A DNA stretch of 64,000 nucleotides from Heliorestis convoluta (lineage in GTDB: Bacteria > Bacillota > Desulfitobacteriia > Heliobacteriales > Heliobacteriaceae): positions 2,758,501 through 2,822,500 of the forward strand of contig NZ_CP045875.1 in the NCBI RefSeq assembly GCF_009649955.1, given 5' to 3'. The notes beneath the pieces are model-generated. The model saw only the letters and a list, made by a program, of their open reading frames with translations, was not told where the DNA came from and did not search any database. The position numbers and the translations under genes are program-made. Below, in pieces: positions 27,311-36,374 of this stretch (within the stretch, counting starts at the first letter, position 1; each line of letters starts with the position of its first letter).

Positions 27311-28015
27311 TTAACTCCTTTTGTTTCTTTTATTTACCTTTTTCTTGGTTGTTTTTTCTTCAGGAAACTTATAACGCATCCCAGCAGGCAATAGGATTTC
27401 TTCACCTGTTCCTTTGAGTTTGTAATAGTCTGTTTCTAGATGAGCATCTGTGACGAGAGAAACAGGTGGCATGTTCAATAGATTAAACATACTAGGTTGT
27501 TGAGGCAAGTCTAATACATTTAATGGATGGGCCGAAACGAATTTTCCATTTTTTTGTTCGTACTCTATTTCTTCTGCTATTACTTCTACTTTGCTCATCC
27601 ATTTCCCCAAACGGATCCATTGAGGCCACGTAGTTCGTGCTTTGGTAAAAGCATAACTTATGAATCGAGATTCTGGTCCAATTTCCCGACATTGTCCGTA
27701 ACTGGGGATGTTAACGGATAGTTGTTCCGATTGTAATCGATAACGAACATCGGCAAGTTTAAAGGTATAGGATGCAAAGCTAACTTGAAGCGGTTTTGCT
27801 GGTGTTAGGTAGATACCTTGCTCATTTAGAGGTTCTAAGTGTTCTTGATAACGTGGTACATGATCTGGTTGATGATAGCTGCTAGCTGCAAGTCCAAAGG
27901 CATATGTTAATGCATAGTTGTGCAAATAAGCATCGGTTACGTAGACACGACCGAATTCCCGGGTAGCAAAAAACAGTGGTTCTGCTGTTATTAACTCCAG
28001 GCGATAGATGGGCAC
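27311..28015 (-). CDS. csc1: Csc1 (Cas5d-equivalent of type I-D)
   Basis: 234 residues. The N-terminus YRLELITAEPLFFATREFGR and the later TDAYLHNYALTYAFGL block are hallmark Csc1, the Cas5-family RAMP that holds the crRNA 5' handle in the I-D complex. GTG start after AGGTGGTG. The lysine-rich C-terminus (KTTKKKVNKRNKRS) is probably flexible. It lies 38 bp after csc2. Confidence 0.9.
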   Translation of the reverse strand: MPIYRLELITAEPLFFATREFGRVYVTDAYLHNYALTYAFGLAASSYHQPDHVPRYQEHLEPLNEQGIYLTPAKPLQVSFASYTFKLADVRYRLQSEQLSVNIPSYGQCREIGPESRFISYAFTKARTTWPQWIRLGKWMSKVEVIAEEIEYEQKNGKFVSAHPLNVLDLPQQPSMFNLLNMPPVSLVTDAHLETDYYKLKGTGEEILLPAGMRYKFPEEKTTKKKVNKRNKRS

Positions 28016-28053
28016 AATATCACCACCTATTTATTCTCTAGCCCTTACTTGGA

Positions 28054-29034
28054 TCACTTCTTCTTACCTTTTTTCACGCCGATTTCCGCTCGAGTGCAAT
28101 ACTCTTTCATCTCTTTGTCTAAATCTTTCAAAAAGGCTCCTTGCTTCTCTCGATCTTCTAGTGTTTTTTGCAGTTCTATCATGACTTCTTCTAGTTGTGA
28201 TCCTTCTACTTTTTCATATATGACATTGCTGTTTTGGAGCAGCTTTTGCGTTGCTTCTGCTGTGGCTTTAGTCACTTGATCCCAAGCTAAGAGAGCGGGC
28301 AATTCTATATCTTTTTCTTGGTCTTTTGTTAGCTCATCATAGATGGCCTGGGTTAAACGTAAATTACTGAAAATCTCACCATCAGCGAAAACAATGGCCA
28401 TAATACGATTTTCTACAACGCCTGTACGTGTCGTTTGAGCCCCGTAGCGCTTGGTACGACGAATGTTGTTGAGCAGGTAAGCCAATCCTAACGCGGTTGG
28501 ATCACGCAATGTTACAACGGTAGGAAAGTAGGTTTCGGGCTTTACATGATCTTGTTCACTAAATCGACTTGTGGTTTCTCCTTTTTTGGTCATGGTTCCA
28601 TGTTCGTAGGGTGCGTTTAAGGTAAAGGTTTCATGGGATTGATCATAAGCGCTGATAGAGAAAGCCGTGTCCGCATAGACTTTGGACTTTTCTGCACCGG
28701 AGTCTCCAATAGCATAGCCGTAGAGTATGCAATCAGGGCAAGTGCAACAAAATGATACATTGTAGTCACATTCTTCACCGATTATTGCATGGGCACGCAA
28801 TAGTTCTCGTCCTGTGAGCCTTTCTGCTGTTGTCTGCTTTCGTTTGAAAATGGCAATACGAGCCATTGGTTTCCCTTTCTCTATACCTGCGTTAACGATG
28901 GCTGTATTTAAGGCGCCATCTGTCTGAAACACTGCGTAAGAGTCGGTACGACGCAATACGAGCAGGTGGGCATATTTACCGCTCGGAATTAGCGGCAACT
29001 GGCTATGGAAGTGCTTTTCGTAATTTTTAAACAT
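28054..29034 (-). CDS. csc2: Csc2 (Cas7d backbone subunit of type I-D)
   Basis: 326 residues of the Csc2 family, which polymerises on the crRNA. Conserved blocks include HAIIGEECDYNVSFCCTCPD (zinc-type cysteines, about 80-99), GAEKSKVYADTAFSI and DPTALGLAYLLNNIRRT. Start after AGGAGGACAAGC. It comes just after the separate small-subunit gene. Confidence 0.92.
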   Translation of the reverse strand: MFKNYEKHFHSQLPLIPSGKYAHLLVLRRTDSYAVFQTDGALNTAIVNAGIEKGKPMARIAIFKRKQTTAERLTGRELLRAHAIIGEECDYNVSFCCTCPDCILYGYAIGDSGAEKSKVYADTAFSISAYDQSHETFTLNAPYEHGTMTKKGETTSRFSEQDHVKPETYFPTVVTLRDPTALGLAYLLNNIRRTKRYGAQTTRTGVVENRIMAIVFADGEIFSNLRLTQAIYDELTKDQEKDIELPALLAWDQVTKATAEATQKLLQNSNVIYEKVEGSQLEEVMIELQKTLEDREKQGAFLKDLDKEMKEYCTRAEIGVKKGKKK

Positions 29035-29065
29035 TAAGCTTGTCCTCCTTTTTTACACTTTTTGC

Positions 29066-29515
29066 TTACTCTTGCGGTGCAGCCTTTTCTGTATCGGTAT
29101 CCTGGCTTTTGGAGCGATAAGCGTAAGTTTTGATGTAGTAGGCTTCGCAACCGTTTTTGAGTCGATTGAGGTACTTGCGCAATAGGGCTCGGCTGCCTTT
29201 GCTGTAGTCATCGAATACTTCTTCTAAGAAGAGCTGGACAAATTGTTCCACCGCTTCTCTTTGCGCTGCTGGTTCTTTGTAAAGAGGCAGCCAACCAGAG
29301 GCACTGTCATGGTCATTGCGCACTCGATCCAAAAAAGCATTGATCTCCCCTTGTGCTATTAAGGATAAGCTTTCACGATCTGTGTGGGCTGGCGCTTTGA
29401 GTAAACAATCTGCTACGATGCTCAAAGGACGCAGTCTTGCGTAAGCTGAATCTTTACGGGCTCCTGAACGATAAAAAGAAGCGTAACTGTCTACCACCCT
29501 TGTAATCATGGCCAT
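29066..29515 (-). CDS. Cas11d small subunit encoded as a separate gene
   Basis: A 149-residue helical protein corresponding to the C-terminal part of Cas10d, which in studied type I-D systems is produced by internal translation of cas10d as Cas11d. Here it has its own reading frame. ATG 29515 lies ten bases after GGGAGG inside the last codons of cas10d, and its ATGGCCATGA spans the cas10d stop (TGA 29508-29506). Earlier in-frame ATG 29533 lacks a ribosome binding site. The charged tail (SKSQDTDTEKAAPQE) is probably flexible. Confidence 0.7.
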   Translation of the reverse strand: MAMITRVVDSYASFYRSGARKDSAYARLRPLSIVADCLLKAPAHTDRESLSLIAQGEINAFLDRVRNDHDSASGWLPLYKEPAAQREAVEQFVQLFLEEVFDDYSKGSRALLRKYLNRLKNGCEAYYIKTYAYRSKSQDTDTEKAAPQE

Positions 29516-32202
29516 TTTATTTTTCCCTCCCATCTCAGGATCTCTTCATAATATGTTGTAATGCGTTCGTAGGCTTTTAAGAGTCTTTCAGCCATCGTTG
29601 TGTTCATACCCCGTGTTGTGGTTACATTCCCGCCACCGCGCTGGTTGGTTGCAATTCGGTCGGCATAATAGAAAATGATAAGAGGATCCGATTCTACAGC
29701 TCTGCAGATGCTATTTAACTGATTCCAGACAGGAAAATTTCTGCTATCACGATAGGCGTCGGAAGTTATTTCATATAGTGCCATGGCTCCGTCAAAAGCT
29801 AGGGATAGTTCATCGAGTCGAAATACACTTTTTGCCATACCATGTTGCCAGAAAGAATGGGGTGAATCTAATAGAACTGTTTCTCTGAATTCCGTCCCAC
29901 TACGGTAGACAGGGATGGGGGAGCGACTGGCATAGACTTTGACGCCTAGCAGTACGGGTGTGAATAAGGCTAGTAAGACTGGCATACTCCAGCGCTCCGT
30001 ATCGGTTGGATCTCTTCCCATATAAGGAATACCGACCATATGGTATCCATGTCGCTCCCCCATTGAATAGGCGATCTTTTTTATGGAGCGATTATCTTCA
30101 GGCTTTGTAAGCTTAAAGATATCATGGTTGCATAGTTTTTTAAGTTGACCATGGCTTTGCTCGTAAGGTTTTCTAAGTTCGCTAAAGGTAACATTGTGCA
30201 ATTTATTGTATATCTGAGAAATGGCTCGCGCTGTAATTGGGGTAAAGAAGTAGGCTGGATATAGATGCAGAAATACGGCGTCATCTTGTTCTTTGATTGT
30301 GCTGTTCATGCCTGTGCGTCGTAACAAATTCTCTGTTTGGCAAAGGTCGCAAATACCGCGCCCTGATGGGACTTTCCAACCCACGATTTTTTTGTTTGTA
30401 AATATGGAGAATTCTTCAACGTTAGAGAAGGGGCTATTACAAATTGCACATACTCTTTTACCACTACGCAAAGCCTTGTTTTTAGTGTATAACTCTAGTT
30501 CGTTTTCAAAGTCCCATTGATTTTTCTGATCGACTACTTTTCCACTTTCTACGGTAAGTACATTTGATAAGTAAGGCTCTAAAAAAGCAAAAGGCGGTTT
30601 CGTCTCTGGTACGCCACATTCTTCTAAAACATCTTTGTATGCTTTGTTCAAAATCTCTTCTGTTTGTTCAGGGCTAAGACCAGGGTTCTTTTTTGCATAG
30701 TGTCCAGCAACGTAAAACCAGGGATAGCCTACCCCGCCGGTGTAAGGAATGGCTTTCCAATAGGGAAGATGCTTTTCCATCTCTAAAGCACGGACTAGTT
30801 TTTCTCCATAGATTTGATAGTTATTGCTTTTTCCTGTATAGTAATGGGCTAATAATTTGGATAAGGCAAAGCATCCTTCTGCCAAACGATCTGCTATGAG
30901 TGAGGCGGGAAAGTTCAAATCTAGAACGAGACCACTGTCTTGGGCAAGTACCATCTTTTCTTTGCGTTGCTCTGTTACGGGTGTCTTTTTCTCTGAAATC
31001 ACTTGCATTACACGACTGCTCATGACTTGACCTGCTAATTCGGGTGGAAGTAATTCTACAAAAGAAGTGGGAAATTTAAATCCAATGCCAGCACGACTAA
31101 TCAGTGACCCAGCTTGTCCTTTTAACTTATCTAGTAGCTCTTGGCGTATACTTTGAGCCAAATTGTCTATGACAGGTTCTTTGCCTTCTTGTGGTACTAG
31201 ATAAGTAACGCCTTCTGCGAAAAAGAGAAAAGGTTTCCACTTGGCTTTGATCGCTTCTTGGATGACATGGTTGTGAATGATTTGAGTAAGCCGTCCTCGG
31301 TTTTCTGATGTCTTATGATAGGCAACTCGATAGCGACCTTGAAGCAATCGGCGTAATAGATCTAGAATTTTTCTGCTTTTTGCGGTTAATAAATCTTCCG
31401 GTCTGCTTACAAGGGCAGGTGTTGCTAATAAATCGGCCAAACGAACGAATTCGCTTAGATCTTCTAGTAAATCCGATGACGTTTTCAGCTCTTTATAGTT
31501 TGCTAAGGTACGGTTTTCACCGCGTTTTGCTTCGGCATTTTGAGCAAGAAAAGCTACATCGTATTGATAGCTGCGATCTAGGAACTGCCAGATATTTAAC
31601 TTCTCAGCCCATTTTTCTAAGGCTGTTACGTAGTCTTCACTATTTTCACTGTCTAATCGTAGATCTTGGCCTTCCATTTTGTTTAAGTCATGGAGGGCAT
31701 AGCCAACGAGAAATAGACGTTGTTCTTCTTCTGAAAGATTGCAAAGTTTTACTATCACCCAGGTTGCCATGGTTCCATTGAGTATATGGGTAAGTAAACT
31801 TTGATCGGCTAGATGCACAAGTTTGTCGATCCTTGCTTGCAATGTCTTGTCTACATCTTTTTGGCTTTCTATGTTGAGCAATGTGAGAGCCTTACGATGA
31901 CTCATTCCTTTGGCATTCACATCGGATAATTGTTCGATTAGGGAAGGTAAAATCGTGCCTATCCATTCTCTTAGGATTCGATCTCCTGGTTCCGTTGATT
32001 TGTAGAGAAAGTGTGCCAGTGGTGGCATCTCCTCTGGTTCTTTTTCATCTTCTTCTAAAAAATCATAATCAAGCACTGCATACATTTCATTTTCTTCTTC
32101 TGAATCTACCATATCTAACTGCAACTGAACTTCTTCTCCCTTTATCAACTCCTTTGCTTCTGAGCTACCGCTTCTGTTCTTCGTAGACTTATTATGACTC
32201 AT
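29506..32202 (-). CDS. csc3: Cas10d (Csc3) large subunit with HD nuclease domain
   Basis: 898 residues from ATG 32202, eight bases after AGGAGG (the GTG at 32211 lies in that site). The N-terminal HD nuclease carries HD in LVGYALHDLNKMEG (about residues 165-178), and in type I-D this supplies the nuclease that Cas3' lacks. A central zinc-binding pair, VCAICNSPF and ICDLCQTE (about 600-640), precedes the divergent palm domain, which lacks GGDD, so no cyclic oligoadenylate synthesis is expected. The usual C-terminal small-subunit segment is split off into the next gene. Confidence 0.9.
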   Translation of the reverse strand: MSHNKSTKNRSGSSEAKELIKGEEVQLQLDMVDSEEENEMYAVLDYDFLEEDEKEPEEMPPLAHFLYKSTEPGDRILREWIGTILPSLIEQLSDVNAKGMSHRKALTLLNIESQKDVDKTLQARIDKLVHLADQSLLTHILNGTMATWVIVKLCNLSEEEQRLFLVGYALHDLNKMEGQDLRLDSENSEDYVTALEKWAEKLNIWQFLDRSYQYDVAFLAQNAEAKRGENRTLANYKELKTSSDLLEDLSEFVRLADLLATPALVSRPEDLLTAKSRKILDLLRRLLQGRYRVAYHKTSENRGRLTQIIHNHVIQEAIKAKWKPFLFFAEGVTYLVPQEGKEPVIDNLAQSIRQELLDKLKGQAGSLISRAGIGFKFPTSFVELLPPELAGQVMSSRVMQVISEKKTPVTEQRKEKMVLAQDSGLVLDLNFPASLIADRLAEGCFALSKLLAHYYTGKSNNYQIYGEKLVRALEMEKHLPYWKAIPYTGGVGYPWFYVAGHYAKKNPGLSPEQTEEILNKAYKDVLEECGVPETKPPFAFLEPYLSNVLTVESGKVVDQKNQWDFENELELYTKNKALRSGKRVCAICNSPFSNVEEFSIFTNKKIVGWKVPSGRGICDLCQTENLLRRTGMNSTIKEQDDAVFLHLYPAYFFTPITARAISQIYNKLHNVTFSELRKPYEQSHGQLKKLCNHDIFKLTKPEDNRSIKKIAYSMGERHGYHMVGIPYMGRDPTDTERWSMPVLLALFTPVLLGVKVYASRSPIPVYRSGTEFRETVLLDSPHSFWQHGMAKSVFRLDELSLAFDGAMALYEITSDAYRDSRNFPVWNQLNSICRAVESDPLIIFYYADRIATNQRGGGNVTTTRGMNTTMAERLLKAYERITTYYEEILRWEGKIKWP

Positions 32203-32232
32203 CTTACTCACCTCCTCATGAAATAAACACTT

Positions 32233-34314
32233 TTAGGTGATAAACACCTCATTCGTTTTCCGCCAAAACATGATGGAATCAAGCATTAGAGCATCTTTGC
32301 CGAACGAAACAGGGTAGATACCGTTGTAATCACGTACCGCATGGAGTTCAAAAAAAGGCGGCAAGGCCCAGCGCCGTCGCACTTGTGTTACATCTAAGAT
32401 AGAATCTAGTACGCAAGTGCAAAAATATTGACGTTCTACTTTTTTGTTAATGGTGAATATTTCGGGATGTCTTGCTTCTAGGAAAAAACCTTTTCGTCGG
32501 CAAGCTGTATTGAGTAGTTCTTTTTCAGTGATTAGCTCGTCGTTGTAACGCAATGCCACTTCCAATTTTTGATCAAGATATCCTTCTATGACTGCATAGA
32601 GCTTGATGGCTGGCTTTCTCCAGGGTTCTCCCATTTTTTCTGCTATTTTCTGTGCTTGGTCTTCCTCGATAAATGTAAGGTGACAAATGGAGAGCAATCG
32701 TGGTAAAGACATGGTGCCAACTCTTTTTGATTCTTTTTCATAGACCCATACATCCCACAAGCCAGCACCACGAAGAGCTAGTAGTTCTTTGATTACTTCG
32801 ATTTGCTTTTCTTTCTGCAAGTGGATGTAGTGCCCCCAGTTGTTTTTTTGGGTGTTGAATACAACTCGACTTAAAGGCTTTAGATTATCTAGAAGTTCTT
32901 GATAGTGCCTACGGCCATGCTTTTCTAACTGAGCAATCTGGTGAATTGAACGAACGCTTCCCCAGCGACTTACATAGTTTCGAAATTCATTGTGTGGTCG
33001 ATAAACCTCTTCTCGAATCCAAGAGAAAAAGGTTTGTCGATCGATTTTCTCTCCCTCAATCTCTTTTTCTTCTAGTCTTTCTACAAGATAAGAAGGCATA
33101 AGAGCGATGGCCAAATAGGTTGCAAAGCCGCTGTGTCGTCCCAGCCTACCGAGCCTTTGAATGAACGTTCCTGCATCCATCGATTCAAACAAAAGAAAGT
33201 TAATCTTAAAGTCCACGCCTACATCGACTGTGGATGTAGCAATAATCAAATCAGCATTCCAAGAAGCTTTCGCTTTTTCTTTTCCTGTTAATCCTGTGTT
33301 TTCGCCAATAGAGATAGTGCCTTGTAGTTGTTCTTTTAAGTAACTATAAAGTCGCTTGGCTGTATAAACAGAGTTGCAGATAATAAGACCTTTGCTTTCA
33401 GGATAATTTTGAAAAAAAGATGTGATTTCGTCGATATGTTCTTTAACCCAGTCCAAGAGATCGCCCGCACTTTGATCATGTTTGGCGAGCTTTAGTTTTA
33501 CGGGTGCTAATATACGCCGATAGTGATTGCTATCTATGGTGTCATCACCGTGGCAATACTCACCCTCTACTTCAGCACATTGAAACCCTGCTGCTTCGAG
33601 GCCTTGTAGGAGCAACTGATGGGGCGTGGCAGAAAGAAATAGAAACTTTGTGCCATGCTGATGTCCATGACTTGCTCGGATCATAAGCATGGCTTGTAAG
33701 ACTTCCACGATCTGCGGTGTTTGGAATATGTGAAATTCATCAAATACGATGTATTTGAATCGATTGGCAAATCGTTGTGCCATGGCTGCTACATTGTGCT
33801 CTGGTGAACGATAGGCAAAGTTCATAATAAGAGAAAACAAATCGGGGTTGGTAAATAGAAGATTTTTTCGATGAATAAGATCTAATATCGCTTCAAACTT
33901 TCTGGTCTCTTCTAAGCTTGCATATTCGTTGATACGTCGAGCGTTGAGCATTTCCATAAAAAAATTACGCCCTGGGTCATAGCCGAATAATCGATAATAA
34001 CCAGGGTTTGTTAAGTCATCATCCATAGCTTGTCGGTATTGATCTCGCAATAGTTCGTTGGTGGGATAAGCAAAACTTCCAGACCCGATCGGTTTAGCAG
34101 GATAAGGTCGTAATAAAGGCAGGTGTGCCGCCAAACTTTTTCCGTCTCCAGTCATAGCTGTGTTAAATACAACATCTACATCGGAACTATGTAACAATTG
34201 ATACGTTCTCAGTTGGTGTGAAGATAGTTTCCACTTTTCCGGTAGGTCAAAGGGTGCTTTCTCCTCTGTTAATTTTGACCAGAGTGATTCTAAATAAACT
34301 TCTAAACTAAACAC
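32233..34314 (-). CDS. cas3: Cas3' helicase (type I-D)
   Basis: A 693-residue superfamily-2 helicase without an HD domain, as expected in type I-D. Walker A is TAMTGDGKS (52-60), the DExH box is VFDEFHIF (about 192-199), motif III is FLFLSATPHQL, and motif VI is QRLGRLGRHSG. It unwinds DNA for Cas10d cleavage. The only in-frame start is GTG 34314; GGGGG lies immediately next to it, too close for normal Shine-Dalgarno pairing, so translation initiation may be weak. First gene of the I-D operon. Confidence 0.9.
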   Translation of the reverse strand: MFSLEVYLESLWSKLTEEKAPFDLPEKWKLSSHQLRTYQLLHSSDVDVVFNTAMTGDGKSLAAHLPLLRPYPAKPIGSGSFAYPTNELLRDQYRQAMDDDLTNPGYYRLFGYDPGRNFFMEMLNARRINEYASLEETRKFEAILDLIHRKNLLFTNPDLFSLIMNFAYRSPEHNVAAMAQRFANRFKYIVFDEFHIFQTPQIVEVLQAMLMIRASHGHQHGTKFLFLSATPHQLLLQGLEAAGFQCAEVEGEYCHGDDTIDSNHYRRILAPVKLKLAKHDQSAGDLLDWVKEHIDEITSFFQNYPESKGLIICNSVYTAKRLYSYLKEQLQGTISIGENTGLTGKEKAKASWNADLIIATSTVDVGVDFKINFLLFESMDAGTFIQRLGRLGRHSGFATYLAIALMPSYLVERLEEKEIEGEKIDRQTFFSWIREEVYRPHNEFRNYVSRWGSVRSIHQIAQLEKHGRRHYQELLDNLKPLSRVVFNTQKNNWGHYIHLQKEKQIEVIKELLALRGAGLWDVWVYEKESKRVGTMSLPRLLSICHLTFIEEDQAQKIAEKMGEPWRKPAIKLYAVIEGYLDQKLEVALRYNDELITEKELLNTACRRKGFFLEARHPEIFTINKKVERQYFCTCVLDSILDVTQVRRRWALPPFFELHAVRDYNGIYPVSFGKDALMLDSIMFWRKTNEVFIT

Positions 34315-34351
34315 CCCCTAGAACCAATCATGTTATTGTTTCCACTATTTC

Positions 34352-34380
34352 ATTTTAGTGTCTACAAGTTTCCATGTCAA
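34352..34380 (-). promoter_or_regulatory. Sigma-A promoter of the type I-D cas operon
   Basis: TTGACA (34380-34375), 17-bp spacer, TAAAAT (34357-34352); start predicted near 34345, about 30 nt before cas3. The arms CACTA/TAGTG (34343-34360) flank the -10 box. Confidence 0.85.
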
Positions 34381-34385
34381 CTTTT

Positions 34386-34412
34386 GTATTTATTTAATTC
34401 CATATTTCACAC
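34386..34412 (-). promoter_or_regulatory. Partial protospacer with GTG PAM upstream of the cas3 -35 box
   Basis: On the minus strand PAM-position GTG (34412-34410) is followed by 24 bp (34409-34386) that match 18 of 24 positions of the pseudo-spacer at 34562-34585. The site ends 5 bp before the -35 hexamer. Bound effector would block polymerase access. Confidence 0.7.
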
Positions 34413-34475
34413 CTATTTTACAGACTAACTTTTACAAAAAATCAATAGAATTGAAAAGATGTCTAAAGGAAATAA

Positions 34476-34504
34476 TTGAAGAATTATTTAGGCAATGTTA
34501 AAAT
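34476..34504 (+). promoter_or_regulatory. Promoter of the crRNA-like RNA
   Basis: TTGAAG (34476-34481), 17-bp spacer, TAAAAT (34499-34504), pointing away from cas3; start near 34511. Confidence 0.6.
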
Positions 34505-34510
34505 TTATTG

Positions 34511-34652
34511 ATTGGGCTTTCGGTTTTTTCTTGAATTTATTTCTTTATAAGGAATTGAAAATGAATAATGGAGTTAAAATTATACTTTTATTCCTCTTGA
34601 GGATTCTTCAGAAAAAAAGATGACCAAGCAATTTCTTGTTGGTCATCTTTTC
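34511..34652 (+). ncRNA. CreR-like crRNA-resembling regulatory RNA (mini-array with two degenerate repeats)
   Basis: Pseudo-repeat 1 (about 34531-34561) keeps the hairpin (ATTTCTT-TAT-AAGGAAT, 34539-34555) and the handle ATTGAAAA. Its GGAATTGAAA is identical to the array repeat. Pseudo-repeat 2 (34588-34605) reads TTATTCCTCTTGAGGATT: it keeps TTATTCC, CTTG and GGA of the array repeat and swaps one G-C stem pair for T-A, a compensatory change. Between them is a 26-nt pseudo-spacer (34562-34587). A promoter precedes and a terminator follows. The pseudo-spacer partly matches the cas3 promoter. I infer an autoregulatory guide for the I-D complex; transcription is not shown. Confidence 0.7.
34614..34652. 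terminator. Bidirectional terminator (guide RNA and opuC operon)
   Basis: AAAAGATGACCAA pairs with TTGGTCATCTTTT (13 bp); A- and T-runs on both sides. It ends the plus-strand small RNA and, on the minus strand, opuCC. Confidence 0.85.
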
Positions 34653-34657
34653 TCCCC

Positions 34658-35575
34658 CTACGGAATCAACCCTTCCTCCTCCAACCACATCCGGGCCACT
34701 GTCTCAGCTCGCATTCTCTCCAAGTCAACCATGGCATTTAACCGAGCCATTTCTTCATTGGTCAGCCTTCCACCGAGTCGGGTCAGAATCTCTTCCAATT
34801 GAGGCAGTCGATCTAACGTTTCTTGACGAACAATGGGCACAGCGTAGTAGGGTGGGAAAAAGGCACGGTCATCTTCTAATACCACGAGGTTGAAAGCAGG
34901 AATTCGTCCATCCGTGGTAAAACCATCAATCACATCAACAGCGCCATCACGTACAGCAGCATAAGTTAAGCCAGGATCCATCCCTGTAACCGAACGGAAG
35001 TTAAGTCCATAATACTCATTCATACGACCATAGCCATCAGGGCGCTCTAAAAATTCATGGGTACAACCAAATACAAGATTGGGTGCATGTTCTTGAAGAT
35101 CAGATATGCGTGTTACTCCCAGTTGAGCCGCTTGATCCGGTCTCATGGTGAGACCGTAGGTGTTCTCAAAACCAAGTGGCGTGAGCCAGCGAATGTTAAA
35201 CTGGTTCTCATAGCCTTCTTGAACACCATCATAGACTTGATCGGGATCGCCAATCGCTTCTTCCCCTAAGACAACAGTCCAACCCGTACCTGTATATTCA
35301 GCATACATATCAATGCTTCCTGTGCGAATCGCTTCGTGCACCACATTGGTGCCACCTAAGTAGCCTCGTCTTTCAGCCACTATATCACTATTTTCTTCTA
35401 TTAAAGTAGCCATAATATGCACCAGAACATCTTGCTCCGTAAAGTTTTTCCCACCAATGATGACTCGATTTTCCGGCAGTTGACCGCCGCCTGTACCGGG
35501 CAAACAGCCCGCTAAAGTGCTACTTGTAAAAAAAAGAATCAGTGCAAGTGTAAGCAGCTTTTTTAACTGTATCAA
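34658..35575 (-). CDS. opuCC: Glycine betaine/osmoprotectant ABC transporter substrate-binding lipoprotein
   Basis: 305 residues with a lipoprotein signal (STLAGC, lipobox Cys at about 24). It is then an OpuAC/OsmF-type binding domain, with GGKNFTEQDVL near the start and YAEYTGTGW for quaternary-amine recognition. It captures betaine, carnitine or choline outside the membrane and delivers it to the permease. TTG start after GGGAGG. Third gene of opuCA-CB-CC. Confidence 0.9.
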   Translation of the reverse strand: MIQLKKLLTLALILFFTSSTLAGCLPGTGGGQLPENRVIIGGKNFTEQDVLVHIMATLIEENSDIVAERRGYLGGTNVVHEAIRTGSIDMYAEYTGTGWTVVLGEEAIGDPDQVYDGVQEGYENQFNIRWLTPLGFENTYGLTMRPDQAAQLGVTRISDLQEHAPNLVFGCTHEFLERPDGYGRMNEYYGLNFRSVTGMDPGLTYAAVRDGAVDVIDGFTTDGRIPAFNLVVLEDDRAFFPPYYAVPIVRQETLDRLPQLEEILTRLGGRLTNEEMARLNAMVDLERMRAETVARMWLEEEGLIP

Positions 35576-35659
35576 CGATTTATGCCTCCCTTGACTTCTT
35601 CATCCCTATCAAGTGTTTTCATCTTCGGCTAGATCAGGACCTCTTCTCCCCCTGCGACC

Positions 35660-36301
35660 TTAGGCCGTCTTAATTCCTTTCGGTGTTACCCTTTTCTCCA
35701 CCCAGGCAAAAGTGGCATCCAGAATAATGGCTAGCAAAGCGGCAGGAATCGCACCTAGCAGAATCAATTCATTATAAGCCATAGCAATACCACGGAAGAT
35801 AAAGTCACCGAGTCCGCCAGCGCCAATCAGCGTTGCCAGCGTTGCTACACCAATAATCAAAACGGTAGAAGTACGAATTCCTGCCATGATGACCGAAAGC
35901 GCCATTGGCAGCTCAACCATGCGCAATATTTGCATATCTGTCATGCCCATACCTCGACCAGCTTCTTTCAAAGCCGGCTCAACGCGCATAATGCCCGTGT
36001 ACGTATTGCGTAGAATCGGCAAAATCCCATAAATCGTTAAGGCTATAATCGCCGGCTGGGAACCAATGCCGAACAGAGGAATCATAAAGCCCAATAGAGC
36101 GAGGCTGGGAATGGTCTGAAAAACACTGGCCACACCAATAACAGGACCGGCTAGCTTCTGAGAACGAGTTAGCACAATGCCTAGAGGAACTGAAATCAAT
36201 AGGGCAATGAACAAAGAGGCAAAGGAAAGCCAGAGATGTTCAAAAGTAGCCGTATAGAGCTCACTTTGACGATTGATAAGGAGTTGGAAAAACTCTGTCA
36301 T
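35660..36301 (-). CDS. opuCB: Osmoprotectant ABC transporter permease
   Basis: 213 residues, about six membrane helices, with the BPD-type EAA loop EAGRGMGMTDMQILRMVELP (about 117-136) that contacts the ATPase. Start ATG after AGAGGAGG. Many OpuC operons carry two permeases (CB and CD). Only one is present here, so it would work as a homodimer. Confidence 0.9.
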   Translation of the reverse strand: MTEFFQLLINRQSELYTATFEHLWLSFASLFIALLISVPLGIVLTRSQKLAGPVIGVASVFQTIPSLALLGFMIPLFGIGSQPAIIALTIYGILPILRNTYTGIMRVEPALKEAGRGMGMTDMQILRMVELPMALSVIMAGIRTSTVLIIGVATLATLIGAGGLGDFIFRGIAMAYNELILLGAIPAALLAIILDATFAWVEKRVTPKGIKTA

Positions 36302-36374
36302 ATATCCTCCTCTGCTTCACCGCATTATAAAGGTTTTTATACTTTTCGGAATCAACAAGACAAGACTAGCTCTA

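Noticed and set aside
34495-34623. 42-codon hydrophobic ORF (MLKFIDWAFGFF...) that could be a CRISPR-guarded toxin
   Set aside because: Its start lies upstream of the predicted RNA start near 34511 and it has no ribosome binding site; the bases are better explained by the pseudo-repeats and pseudo-spacer.
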